A DNA stretch of 64,000 nucleotides, taken from Paracoccus methylovorus. Lineage in GTDB: Bacteria > Pseudomonadota > Alphaproteobacteria > Rhodobacterales > Rhodobacteraceae. The notes beneath the pieces are model-generated. The model was not told the origin of the DNA. It made no database searches and saw only the letters and a list, made by a program, of their open reading frames with translations. Position 1 is the stretch's first letter; every line of letters starts with the position of its first letter. The position numbers were made by a program, and so were the translations under genes. Below, piece after piece: positions 55,952-64,000 of the stretch. The stretch is taken from positions 186,001 to 250,000 of the forward strand of contig NZ_CP070371.1 of the NCBI RefSeq assembly GCF_016919705.1. The letters run 5' to 3'.

Positions 55952-56599
55952 ATGCTTTCACGTGATCGGGCGATGCTGCGCCAGTTGGGCCGGGCCGTGA
56001 TGGCCTTGACGATTTCGGCCGGGCTGGCCGCGCCTGCTGCGGCCGAAGGGCTGCGGCTGCAGGTAAAAAGCGGCAAATCCCGTGTGGCGCAGTTCGAGCG
56101 TCAGACCCGGTTGATGGATTCGCGTCTGGCCGGGCAATACCAGCAATCCGCGCGTCTGCGCCCGGGCGGCACCTCGACCAAAAGCGTGGTTGAACTGGAT
56201 CTCCCGACTGCGATTCCCGCCTACAAGGGCAGTCGGCGCAGCGAGTTCCTGCCTCATGCCCGAGCCATGGCCCGTAAGCACGGCATTCCCGAAGATCTGT
56301 TCCTGCGCCTCGTGCAGCAGGAATCGGGCTGGAACCCTTCGGCACGCTCGCACAAGGGGGCGCGGGGGCTGGCGCAGTTGATGCCGGGCACGGCCGCGAA
56401 ACTGGGCGTCGATCCGAACGATCCGATCCAGAACCTGGAAGGCGGGGCGCGCTATCTACGTATGATGTATAACACCTTCGGCAATTGGCGGCTGGCGCTG
56501 GCCGCCTATAACGCCGGGCCTGCGGCAGTGGCGAAATACGGCGGCGTGCCGCCCTATCGCGAGACACGCAATTACGTTCGCATCATCCACGGCAGTTGA
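55952..56599 (+). CDS. Lytic transglycosylase (SLT domain), exported
   Basis: Peptidoglycan-cleaving enzyme of the Slt type, 215 residues. A signal peptide (about 1-30, ending AAPAAA) precedes an SLT domain at about 105-215. The catalytic glutamate is in [13 protein letters not shown], followed by [17 protein letters not shown] and [13 protein letters not shown] 55952 has AGGGA upstream; earlier ATGs (55934, 55853) are possible but have poorer context. It ends in a strong bidirectional terminator. Confidence 0.9.
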   Translation: MLSRDRAMLRQLGRAVMALTISAGLAAPAAAEGLRLQVKSGKSRVAQFERQTRLMDSRLAGQYQQSARLRPGGTSTKSVVELDLPTAIPAYKGSRRSEFLPHARAMARKHGIPEDLFLRLVQQESGWNPSARSHKGARGLAQLMPGTAAKLGVDPNDPIQNLEGGARYLRMMYNTFGNWRLALAAYNAGPAAVAKYGGVPPYRETRNYVRIIHGS

Positions 56600-56603
56600 A
56601 CGC

Positions 56604-56635
56604 AAAAAGGCCGGGCAGCGCGCCCGGCCTTTTTT
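56604..56635. terminator. Bidirectional terminator
   Basis: Stem AAAAAGGCCGGGC (56604-56616) / GCCCGGCCTTTTT (56622-56634), T run on both strands. It serves the transglycosylase gene and the convergent SYLF lipoprotein gene. Confidence 0.85.
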
Positions 56636-56652
56636 GTGAAGCTGCGCCCCCC

Positions 56653-57225
56653 TCAGAAAGTCGAGGGGATGATGCGGGTGTATTTCGTTCCGGCGATCGA
56701 GGCACCGGCCATCAGCCCGGACTGACCAAAGACCATCGCCACGACCGGCTGTTGTGCGGTGATGGTATCGGCGCCCATCGAGACGCCTCCGGCTGGCAGG
56801 GCGTAATATGCCCCAGCCTCGGCCACCCAGCCCGGCGCGCGACGGAAATCGGCCAGCGCTGCATCGGTCTGGAAGATCAGCACATGGGCATATTGCTGCG
56901 CGCCAATCTGCAGGCCGACGCTGGCCTGCGTTGCCGAATAGTAATCCACCGTCACATCGTTGATGCGCAGCGCACCCTGACCATAGGCGCCGCCAAAGCC
57001 AAAGCCGGCCTCGGTCATCAGCGGCATGTATAGGACGCCCTTGGCGCTTTGGATCATGGGCGCGACGTTGGGATAGGTGCGCAGCAGGAAATCCCGGGTC
57101 GCATCGACGCGCGCGTCCAGTCGCGAGGGCGCATCCTGCCCGATTGCGTTCGAGCAGCCCGCCAGCCCCAGCGCGGCCCCGCCCAGCAATACAAGACGCC
57201 GGCTCATCCTTTTGGAATACATCAT
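56653..57225 (-). CDS. SYLF/YSC84-domain lipoprotein
   Basis: Predicted lipoprotein, 190 residues. Signal peptide with lipobox LAGC (cysteine about residue 24) follows a twin-basic stretch MSRRLVLLGG. The remainder is a SYLF (YSC84) lipid-binding-type domain, with GVLYMPLMTEAGFGFGGAYGQG and VGLQIGAQ. Family function is phosphoinositide or lipid binding in eukaryotes; the bacterial role is unclear. The start at 57225 has GAGGG upstream; MSRR at 57207 is an alternative. Confidence 0.86.
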   Translation of the reverse strand: MMYSKRMSRRLVLLGGAALGLAGCSNAIGQDAPSRLDARVDATRDFLLRTYPNVAPMIQSAKGVLYMPLMTEAGFGFGGAYGQGALRINDVTVDYYSATQASVGLQIGAQQYAHVLIFQTDAALADFRRAPGWVAEAGAYYALPAGGVSMGADTITAQQPVVAMVFGQSGLMAGASIAGTKYTRIIPSTF

Positions 57226-57296
57226 CTTTCGCCCTCGTTCCCAGCTCGGCGGTTGGCCCGCCTGTCAGGGCGGCGATGATAAAGGACCACGCGGCT

Positions 57297-58295
57297 TCAT
57301 GCCAGCGTTTCGGCCACCTGCGGTGCGTAATAGGTCAGGATGCCGTCGCAACCTGCGCGGCGGAAGGCCAGAAGGCTTTCGATCACCACGTCGCGCGACA
57401 GCCAGCCATTGCGGATTGCACCTTCGATCATCGCGTATTCGCCGCTGACCTGATAGGCAAAGGTCGGAGCCCCGAACTGGTCGCGCACCATGCGGCAGAT
57501 ATCCAGATAGGGCATGCCCGGCTTGACCATCACCATGTCTGCCCCCTCGGCCAGATCGCGGGCGACGCAGCGCATCGCCTCTTCACGGTTGGCCGGGTTC
57601 ACCTGATAGGTCTTCTTGTCGCCGACAAGCCGCCCCGAGGCCCCCACCGCATCGCGGAACGGACCATAGAAGCCGCTGGCGAATTTCGCCGCATAGGACA
57701 GGATCGCCACATCCTTGTGGCCGTTCGTTTCAAGCTGGCGGCGCAATGCGCCGATGCGCCCGTCCATCATGTCCGAGGGGCCAAGGATATCCGCCCCGGC
57801 CTCGGCCTGGGCCAGCGCCATGCGGCCAAGCGCCTCGACGGTTTCGTCGTTCAGGATTACCCCGTCCCTGACCAGCCCGTCATGGCCGTTGGCATTATAG
57901 GGGTCCAGCGCGATATCGGTCATCACCGCCAGATCCGGCGCGACCTCCTTGATGGCGCGGATGGCGCGGTTGCCGATGTTTTCGGGGTCCCAGGCACGCT
58001 CGCAGCTTTCGGTTTTCAGGTCCGGGTCCGAATGCGGAAAGATGCAGATGGCCGGGATGTTCAGCCGCATCGCGGTTTCCGCCGCGCGCTTCGCCCCGTC
58101 CAGCGTCAGCCGTTCGACCCCGGGCATCGAGGGGATCTCGCCCGCGCCACCCGCGATCTCGGTCACGAAGATCGGCCAGATCAGGTTGGCCGGAGTCAGG
58201 TCCACCTCTGTCACCATTGCCCGCAATGCGGGTGTGCGACGCAGCCGGCGCAGACGGGTGGCGGGGAAGGGGGCGGTGATATGGGTCGGAGACAT
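57297..58295 (-). CDS. hemB: Delta-aminolevulinic acid dehydratase (porphobilinogen synthase)
   Basis: Second enzyme of tetrapyrrole synthesis, joining two aminolevulinates. The 332-residue barrel has the two Schiff-base lysines K204 (SYAAKFASGFYGPF) and K258 (VMVKPGMPYLD). The metal site normally formed by three cysteines is aspartate-rich here (DIALDPYNANGHDG, D127 and D131), as in magnesium-type alphaproteobacterial enzymes. The start at 58295 gives MSPTHITAPF; a frame 78 codons longer crosses the divergent promoter. Confidence 0.96.
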   Translation of the reverse strand: MSPTHITAPFPATRLRRLRRTPALRAMVTEVDLTPANLIWPIFVTEIAGGAGEIPSMPGVERLTLDGAKRAAETAMRLNIPAICIFPHSDPDLKTESCERAWDPENIGNRAIRAIKEVAPDLAVMTDIALDPYNANGHDGLVRDGVILNDETVEALGRMALAQAEAGADILGPSDMMDGRIGALRRQLETNGHKDVAILSYAAKFASGFYGPFRDAVGASGRLVGDKKTYQVNPANREEAMRCVARDLAEGADMVMVKPGMPYLDICRMVRDQFGAPTFAYQVSGEYAMIEGAIRNGWLSRDVVIESLLAFRRAGCDGILTYYAPQVAETLA

Positions 58296-58450
58296 GAACC
58301 TGCCTGTGGGCTGCAATGGCGAATATGCGCCCGAAACTGCACCCATGCCCGCCGGGGTGCAACCCCTTGCCGCCCATGCCGGAAAATCACGGTTTTCCTT
58401 TGCGTCAGGCCCGGTTAGTTTGCCCTGCACAACCGATGCAAGGAGAAGAC

Positions 58451-59017
58451 GTGCCCCGACCCGAGGGAATTCTCGCCCTGCTGGACAGCCGGTCCTTTGG
58501 CTCGATCTGGTTCTGGGTGATCCTGACATTCGCCTGGACGATGGCGGGGCGGCGCATTCTGGGCGTGCCTTCGGACGTGATCACCCGAGCCATCGGGATC
58601 GAGCCAGGCCCCGAGGATGATCCGGCTGCGTTGCGGCTGCTCGACTGGCTGTCGCTGACGTTGCCGCGATGGCGCATCGACCAGCGCGAGGGCGCGATCC
58701 TGTTGGGACTGGGTTCGTTCCTGCTGACGACGCTGGCCATTCTGGGCTTTGGCTATGGGCTGGAGATGGCGCAGGCGCTTGTGCTGCTGATCCTGCCCTT
58801 TGCCCTGCTTTTTGCGCTGGAACTGCGGCTGGCGGGGCGATTGCGCGCGGTGCTGGCACGCGCCGAGGTCGGTCTGCCGGCGAACGAGGCCGGGGTGCAA
58901 GCCGCGCGACTGATGCGTCGTCACCGGGTGGTGATAACGGTTCTGTCGATCCTGGCAGTGGCCCTGACCGCCTTTTATGGGGCGATCTGGATGATCGTGC
59001 ATCCTTTTGGCTACTGA
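58451..59017 (+). CDS. Conserved membrane protein, unknown function
   Basis: I do not recognise this 188-residue protein. It has an N-terminal hydrophobic segment (about 17-33), a soluble stretch, two adjacent helices (about 83-120) and a C-terminal helix (about 160-180). The start is GTG 58451 with AAGGAG seven bases upstream. An in-frame ATG 135 bp earlier lacks a Shine-Dalgarno and lies in the hemB promoter region. It is divergent from hemB and precedes mfd by 42 bp. Confidence 0.75.
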   Translation: MPRPEGILALLDSRSFGSIWFWVILTFAWTMAGRRILGVPSDVITRAIGIEPGPEDDPAALRLLDWLSLTLPRWRIDQREGAILLGLGSFLLTTLAILGFGYGLEMAQALVLLILPFALLFALELRLAGRLRAVLARAEVGLPANEAGVQAARLMRRHRVVITVLSILAVALTAFYGAIWMIVHPFGY

Positions 59018-59059
59018 CTTGGCCTTGACTTCCCCGGCGCCGGCTTTACCTCAGCGGTC

Positions 59060-62000
59060 ATGTCCTCTCATCCAGAACACCTGATCCTCTCCGGCGCGCC
59101 CGAAGGCATGGATGCCGCGCTGATCGCGCGCGAACTGTCACGCGGCAAACCCGTCATCCATATCGCCCGCGACGACCGGCGCATGGCCGCGATGCGGGCT
59201 GCGCTGGAGTTCTTTGCCCCTGCTGTCGCGGTGCTGGAGTTCCCGGCCTGGGATACGACGCCCTATGATCGCGTCTCACCTGCGCCGGCGGTGATGGCGG
59301 CCCGGATGGCGGTGCTGACGGCGCTGGCACATGGTGCGTTCAAGGGGCCGTTCGTGTTGCTGACGACGCTTTCGGCCGTCATGCAGCGCGTTCCCGCGCG
59401 CGAGGTGCTGCGCGATGCCAGTTTCTCGGCTGCCGTGGGCGACCGGATGGATGATGCGGGTTTGCGCGCCTTTCTCGCCAGAATGGGTTTCGTGCAGGCG
59501 CCCACAGTGACCGAGCCGGGCGATTTCGCGGTCAGGGGTGGGATCATCGATATCTTCCCGCCCGGTGAATCTGGCCCGATCCGGTTGGATATGTTTGGCG
59601 ACGTGCTGGATGGCGCGCGCAGATTCGACGCAGAAACACAGCGTTCCACCGAAAAGCTCGACCGTATCGAGCTTGCGCCCATGTCCGAAGTGATCCTGGA
59701 CGAAGCTGCGATCACCCGTTTCCGCCAGAACTACCGTGCGGAATATGGCGGCGGTGCCAACGATCCGCTTTATGAGGGGATCAGCGCAGGCCGCAAGATA
59801 GCGGGGATGGAGCACTGGCTGCCGTGGTTTCATGCGCGGCTGGAAAGCCTGTTCGATTATCTGCCCGATGCCTCGGTCGTCACCGACGATCATCTGGAGC
59901 AGGTGCGCGATGCGCGCTGGCACACGATCACCGAACAGTTTGATGCCCGGCGCGAGGCGCTGGCGCGCAAGGGCGGCACCGATTCCGTCTATCGTCCGGT
60001 GCCCCCCAACATGATGTTCCCGGACGAATCCGAATGGACGCGCTGGCTGGCCGTGCATCGGGTGCTGCGGCTGTCGGTCCTGCCCCAGCCCCCCGGGCCG
60101 GGAGTTCTGGACGCGGGCGGGCGGGTCGGGCGTAATTTCGCCCCCGAACGGCAGGCAGAGAAAGGAAATATTTTCAAAGCCCTTGCCGATCATCTTCGAA
60201 GTACTCTGGCTTCCCGCCGGGTGGTGATCGCCAGCTTCTCGGAAGGCGCGCGCGAGCGGCTTGCCGGGCTGATCTTGGATGAAGGCATCAAGGGCGCCAA
60301 ACCCATCGCCGATCTTCGCGACCTGCCCGATCAGGCCGGCGCGCTGGGGCTGGCGGTGTGGCCGCTGGAAGGAGGCTTTACCTCGGACGGTTCGGCGACG
60401 GGTGCGCTGGCGGTGATCTCGGAACAGGACGTGCTGGGCGACCGGCTGATCCGGGGCGCGAAAAAGCGTCGCAAGGCCGAGAATTTCCTGCGTGACACCA
60501 CCACGCTGACCCCTGGTGATCTGGTGGTGCATGTCGAGCATGGCATCGGCCGCTATACCGGGCTGGAAACCGTCAAGGCGCTTGGCGTGCCGCATGATTG
60601 CGTGGCGCTGGAATATGCCGGCGGCGACCGGCTGTACCTGCCGGTCGAAAATATCGAGTTGCTGAGCCGCTATGGCCACGAACAGGGTCTGCTCGACAAG
60701 CTGGGTGGCGGTGCATGGCAGGCGCGCAAGGCCCGCCTGAAAGAACGGATCAAGCTGATTGCCGACCGGCTGATGCGGGTCGCGGCCGAACGGCTGCTGC
60801 GCCCGGCCCCGGTCCTTGAGCCCGAGCATCACGAGATCGAAACGTTCGCCGCTCGATTCCCCTATGCGGAAACCGACGATCAGGCTGCTGCCATCGCCGA
60901 TGTGGCCGAGGATCTGGCCGCAGGCCGCCCGATGGACCGGCTGGTCGTGGGCGACGTGGGTTTCGGCAAGACCGAGGTCGCCATGCGCGCAGCCTTTATT
61001 GCCGCCTCGCAGGGCCGTCAGGTCGCCGTGGTGGCGCCGACGACACTGCTGGCCCGCCAGCATTTCCGCACCTTTGCCGAGCGTTTCCGCGGCACGGCGA
61101 TCAATGTCCGGCCGCTGTCGCGCTTCGTATCCGCCAAGGATGCCTCTGCGACCCGCAAGGGTCTGGCGGAGGGCACCGTGGATATTGTCGTCGGCACCCA
61201 TGCGGTTCTGTCCAAGCAGGTGCGCTTCAAGAACCTTGGGCTGCTGGTGGTGGACGAAGAGCAGCATTTCGGCGTTGCCCACAAGGAGCGGCTGAAGGAA
61301 TTGCGCAGCGACATCCACGTCCTGACGCTGACCGCGACTCCGATTCCGCGCACGTTGCAACTGTCGCTGACGGGGGTTCGCGATCTGTCGATCATCGGCA
61401 CGCCGCCGATCGACCGGCTGGCGATCCGCACCTATGTCAGCGAATTCGACAGCGTCACCATCCGCGAGGCGCTGGTGCGCGAGAAATATCGCGGCGGGCA
61501 GAGTTTCTTCGTCGTGCCGCGCCTGACCGATCTGCCCGAGGTCGAGGAATGGCTGAAAGAGCATGTGCCGGAGGTCAGCTATATTGTCGCCCATGGTCAG
61601 CTTGCGGCGGGCGATCTCGACCGCCGGATGAACGGCTTTTACGACCGGGGCGCGGATGTGCTGGTGGCGACGAGCATCGTCGAATCAGGGCTGGATATCC
61701 CGACCGCGAACACCATGGTGGTCTGGCGCGCCGATATGTTCGGCCTGGCGCAGCTTTACCAGATCCGCGGCAGGGTCGGGCGTTCAAAAACCCGGGCCTA
61801 TTGCTATCTGACCACCAAGCCGCGCGTGCCCCTGACGCCGCAGGCCATGCGGCGGCTGAAGTTCCTGGGGGCGCTCGACAGTTTGGGCGCGGGCTTTAAC
61901 CTCGCCTCGCAGGATCTGGATCTGAGGGGGGCGGGGAACCTTCTGGGCGAAGAGCAATCCGGCCATATCAAGGAGGTCGGCTTCGAGCTTTACCAACAGA

Positions 62001-62524
62001 TGCTGGAAGAGACGATTGCCAAGCTGAAGTCGGGCGAGATCGAGGGCACGCCCGAGGACGAATGGGCGCCGCAGTTGAATCTGGGTGTGCCGGTGACGAT
62101 CCCGGAAAGCTATGTGCCGGATCTGGATGTGCGGCTGGGCCTTTATCGCCGGCTGGCCGGGCTGACCAGCAAGGTCGAGCTGGAGGGGTTCGCCGCCGAG
62201 TTGATCGACCGTTTCGGTCCGCTGCCCCGCGAGGTGAACACGCTGTTGCTGGTCATCCGCATCAAGGCCATGGCCAAGCGCGCGAATATCGCCAAGCTGG
62301 ATGCCGGGCCGAAGGGGGCAACGATCCAGTTCCATGGCGACAAGTTCCCCAATCCCGCCGGGTTGGTCGAATTCATCCACGATCAGCGGGGCCAGGCCAA
62401 GGTAACCGACAACCGGATCGTCATCTTGCGTGACTGGCCGACCGATGCCGATCGTATCAAGGGCAGTTTCGCCATCGCCAAGGATCTGGCTGCCAAGATC
62501 AAGGAAGGCAAGGCGAAAGGTTGA
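59060..62524 (+). CDS. mfd: Transcription-repair coupling factor Mfd
   Basis: ATP-driven translocase that removes stalled RNA polymerase and recruits UvrA. The 1154-residue protein has the UvrB-like N-terminal part, the RNA polymerase interaction domain (LTPGDLVVHVEHGIGRY, seen in parts), a RecG-like translocase with GDVGFGKTEVA (Walker A) and VVDEEQHFGV (motif II), LTATPIPRTLQLS, and the C-terminal TRCF domain. Length is normal. No strong terminator follows; a GC-rich hairpin repeat lies 80 bp downstream. Confidence 0.97.
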   Translation: MSSHPEHLILSGAPEGMDAALIARELSRGKPVIHIARDDRRMAAMRAALEFFAPAVAVLEFPAWDTTPYDRVSPAPAVMAARMAVLTALAHGAFKGPFVLLTTLSAVMQRVPAREVLRDASFSAAVGDRMDDAGLRAFLARMGFVQAPTVTEPGDFAVRGGIIDIFPPGESGPIRLDMFGDVLDGARRFDAETQRSTEKLDRIELAPMSEVILDEAAITRFRQNYRAEYGGGANDPLYEGISAGRKIAGMEHWLPWFHARLESLFDYLPDASVVTDDHLEQVRDARWHTITEQFDARREALARKGGTDSVYRPVPPNMMFPDESEWTRWLAVHRVLRLSVLPQPPGPGVLDAGGRVGRNFAPERQAEKGNIFKALADHLRSTLASRRVVIASFSEGARERLAGLILDEGIKGAKPIADLRDLPDQAGALGLAVWPLEGGFTSDGSATGALAVISEQDVLGDRLIRGAKKRRKAENFLRDTTTLTPGDLVVHVEHGIGRYTGLETVKALGVPHDCVALEYAGGDRLYLPVENIELLSRYGHEQGLLDKLGGGAWQARKARLKERIKLIADRLMRVAAERLLRPAPVLEPEHHEIETFAARFPYAETDDQAAAIADVAEDLAAGRPMDRLVVGDVGFGKTEVAMRAAFIAASQGRQVAVVAPTTLLARQHFRTFAERFRGTAINVRPLSRFVSAKDASATRKGLAEGTVDIVVGTHAVLSKQVRFKNLGLLVVDEEQHFGVAHKERLKELRSDIHVLTLTATPIPRTLQLSLTGVRDLSIIGTPPIDRLAIRTYVSEFDSVTIREALVREKYRGGQSFFVVPRLTDLPEVEEWLKEHVPEVSYIVAHGQLAAGDLDRRMNGFYDRGADVLVATSIVESGLDIPTANTMVVWRADMFGLAQLYQIRGRVGRSKTRAYCYLTTKPRVPLTPQAMRRLKFLGALDSLGAGFNLASQDLDLRGAGNLLGEEQSGHIKEVGFELYQQMLEETIAKLKSGEIEGTPEDEWAPQLNLGVPVTIPESYVPDLDVRLGLYRRLAGLTSKVELEGFAAELIDRFGPLPREVNTLLLVIRIKAMAKRANIAKLDAGPKGATIQFHGDKFPNPAGLVEFIHDQRGQAKVTDNRIVILRDWPTDADRIKGSFAIAKDLAAKIKEGKAKG

Positions 62525-62600
62525 TATTGGGCCGGCCCCTTTTTTGGGTGCGTATTTGGGCAGGGATAGGGCTTCAGCGGCGGCGCGCTTTGCAAGGTCC

Positions 62601-62640
62601 GTCCCGGGGGCGCTGCCCCCGGACCCCCGGGATATTTCGA
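62601..62640. repeat. GC-rich hairpin element, possible dispersed intergenic repeat
   Basis: CCGGGGG (62604-62610) pairs with CCCCCGG (62616-62622), followed by ACCCCCGGGATATTT. From memory, similar sequences recur between genes in Rhodobacteraceae. Only one copy is evident in this window. Confidence 0.45.
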
Positions 62641-62672
62641 CCGGAAGAAACACGGGCTAGGGGCTGTGAAAG

Positions 62673-62701
62673 AAAAAGGCGGCACCTGTGGGCGCCGCCT
62701 T
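62673..62701 (-). terminator. Terminator after clpA
   Basis: On the minus strand AAGGCGGC (62701-62694) pairs with GCCGCCTT (62683-62676), followed by TTTC. It lies nine bases after the clpA stop. Confidence 0.7.
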
Positions 62702-62710
62702 GGGGGTTCT

Positions 62711-64000
62711 CTAGTCGGCTGTCAGCAGCGGCGGCTTGGAGCGGCTGATCCTTGGGGTCTCCGGGCCGGTGATGTCGAAGACGGGCTTGTCATCCTCGAT
62801 CCGGACCCGGACCACGCCGCCTTTGGTCAAGCGACCGAACAGCAGCTCTTCGGCCAAAGGCTTCTTGATCGATTCCTGGATTACCCGGCCCAGCGGACGA
62901 GCGCCCATTCTTTCGTCATAGCCACGCTCGGCCAGCCAGTTGGCGGCTTCCGGGCTGAGTTCGATATGAACGCCGCGGTCGATGAGCTGCGCTTCGAGTT
63001 GGAGGACGAATTTCTCGACCACCTGCACGATGATCTCGCGCGAGAGCGGCGCGAAGCTGATGACCGCATCCAGCCGGTTGCGGAATTCGGGCGTGAAGGT
63101 GCGTTCGATGGCGGCGGTATCCTCGCCCTCGCGACGCTCTCGTCCGAAGCCGAAGGCGGCCTTGGCCTGATCGGCGGCGCCTGCGTTCGAGGTCATGATC
63201 AGGATCACGTTGCGGAAATCCACCTGCCGGCCGTTATGGTCGGTAAGCTTGCCGTGGTCCATGACCTGCAACAGGATGTTATAGACATCCGGATGCGCCT
63301 TTTCGATTTCGTCAAGCAGCAGCACACAATGCGGGTGCTGATCCACGCCGTCGGTCAAGAGCCCGCCCTGATCGAAGCCGACATAGCCCGGAGGCGCGCC
63401 GATCAGCCGGCTGACCGCGTGCTTTTCCATGTACTCCGACATGTCGAAGCGCAGCAATTCCACCCCGAGAGATGAGGCAAGTTGCTTGGCGACCTCGGTC
63501 TTGCCCACCCCTGTCGGTCCCGCGAAGAGGTAGTTGCCGATGGGCTTTTCGGGTTCGCGCAAGCCGGCGCGCGCCAGCTTGATCGCGGAAGAAAGCGCCT
63601 CGATCGCCGCGTCCTGGCCGAAGACCAGCCGTTTCAGCGTTGCTTCCAGATCCTTCAGCACCGTTGCATCGTCCTTGGAAACGCTTTTCGGCGGGATGCG
63701 GGCGATCTTAGCCACCACCGCCTCGATCTCTTTCGGGCCGATGGTCTTGCGACGTTTGCTTTCCGCGACCAGATGCTGCGCGGCGCCCGCCTCGTCGATC
63801 ACGTCGATGGCCTTGTCGGGCAGCTTGCGGTCGTGGATGTAGCGGGCCGAAAGCTCGACCGCCATCTTGATCGCGTCGTTGGTATAGCGCAGGTCGTGAT
63901 GCTTTTCGAAGCTGGGCTTCAGCCCCATCAGGATCTTGATCGTGTCGGGCACGTTCGGCTCGTTCACGTCGATCTTCTGGAAACGACGCGCAAGCGCGCG
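62711..64000 (-). CDS. clpA: ATP-dependent Clp protease ATP-binding subunit ClpA (5' part outside window)
   Basis: AAA+ unfoldase partner of ClpP for adaptor-mediated proteolysis. The frame is open to the right edge, giving 429 visible residues that begin inside the first AAA domain (RRFQKIDVNEPN). The second AAA domain has Walker A GPTGVGKTEVAK, LIGAPPGYVGFDQGG, sensor stretch IILIMTSNAGA and the C-terminal small domain. ClpA rather than ClpB is indicated by IKILMGLKPSFEKHHD and the absence of a long coiled-coil middle domain. A terminator follows the stop. Confidence 0.94.
   Translation of the reverse strand, partial: RALARRFQKIDVNEPNVPDTIKILMGLKPSFEKHHDLRYTNDAIKMAVELSARYIHDRKLPDKAIDVIDEAGAAQHLVAESKRRKTIGPKEIEAVVAKIARIPPKSVSKDDATVLKDLEATLKRLVFGQDAAIEALSSAIKLARAGLREPEKPIGNYLFAGPTGVGKTEVAKQLASSLGVELLRFDMSEYMEKHAVSRLIGAPPGYVGFDQGGLLTDGVDQHPHCVLLLDEIEKAHPDVYNILLQVMDHGKLTDHNGRQVDFRNVILIMTSNAGAADQAKAAFGFGRERREGEDTAAIERTFTPEFRNRLDAVISFAPLSREIIVQVVEKFVLQLEAQLIDRGVHIELSPEAANWLAERGYDERMGARPLGRVIQESIKKPLAEELLFGRLTKGGVVRVRIEDDKPVFDITGPETPRISRSKPPLLTAD

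Overview
The window is a high-GC alphaproteobacterial chromosome segment, almost certainly from Paracoccus (Rhodobacteraceae). The main evidence is a ctaC-ctaB-(small ORF)-ctaG-ctaE cytochrome aa3 oxidase cluster in the classical Paracoccus order. The ctaC product, as I remember it, is nearly identical to P. denitrificans subunit II. Other pointers are a LexA box of the alphaproteobacterial GTTC-N7-GTTC type, an imuA-imuB-dnaE2 cassette, a DUF3333-type PstA and an aspartate-type HemB. I see no insertion sequence, phage gene, CRISPR array or tRNA.

Layout. 1-3.5 kb: 3' part of a phosphate operon (pstA partial, pstB, phoU, phoB). 3.6-8.6 kb, minus strand: a large OmpA-domain protein with a long Pro/Glu/Gln-rich region, dprA and tldD. 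8.7-13 kb: aa3 oxidase subunits II and III with heme O synthase, Cox11 and Surf1. 13-19 kb: thrC, an M16 peptidase, a GNAT acetyltransferase, an FAD-linked oxidase, and a divergent LysR/DoxX pair. 19-24.6 kb: a CoA-transferase, metNIQ methionine importer, tpiA and an A-type Fe-S carrier. 24.7-36.2 kb: rpsD, a secreted Cys-rich protein, acnA, a DUF1223 protein, yciB, metZ, folE2 and a UvrD helicase. 36.2-38.3 kb: a NmrA-like reductase with divergent HxlR regulator, the RNase P RNA gene, and the small gene rpmG. 38.4-43.8 kb: the SOS mutagenesis cassette imuA-imuB-dnaE2 with an intact LexA operator. 43.9-55.2 kb: an accessory catabolic island. 55.2-64 kb: ssb, a lytic transglycosylase, a SYLF lipoprotein, hemB, a membrane protein, mfd and a partial clpA.

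The island at 43.9-55.2 kb is the least conventional part. A MocR/TauR-like regulator and a class-III (taurine/omega-amino-acid type) aminotransferase are transcribed leftward. An eight-gene operon is transcribed rightward from a 332-bp intergenic control region: Tat-exported binding protein, LivHMGF-type ABC transporter, M20 carbamoylase-type amidase, M81 (MlrC-type) metallohydrolase and a GntR/FCD regulator. My inference is a system that imports a small amide or ureido compound, hydrolyses it in two steps and transaminates the released amine. The substrate is not determined by sequence.

Regulatory sequence I could read includes promoters for rpsD, rnpB and rpmG with similar TTGAC-type -35 boxes, the LexA box, tandem repeats plus a palindrome upstream of acnA, phased repeats upstream of the aminotransferase, a 17-bp inverted repeat between the aminotransferase and MocR genes, and a metZ leader that could hide its ribosome binding site. 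Several starts were chosen downstream of the longest possible one. The clearest case is surf1, whose only upstream ATG lies in the loop of a terminator hairpin.
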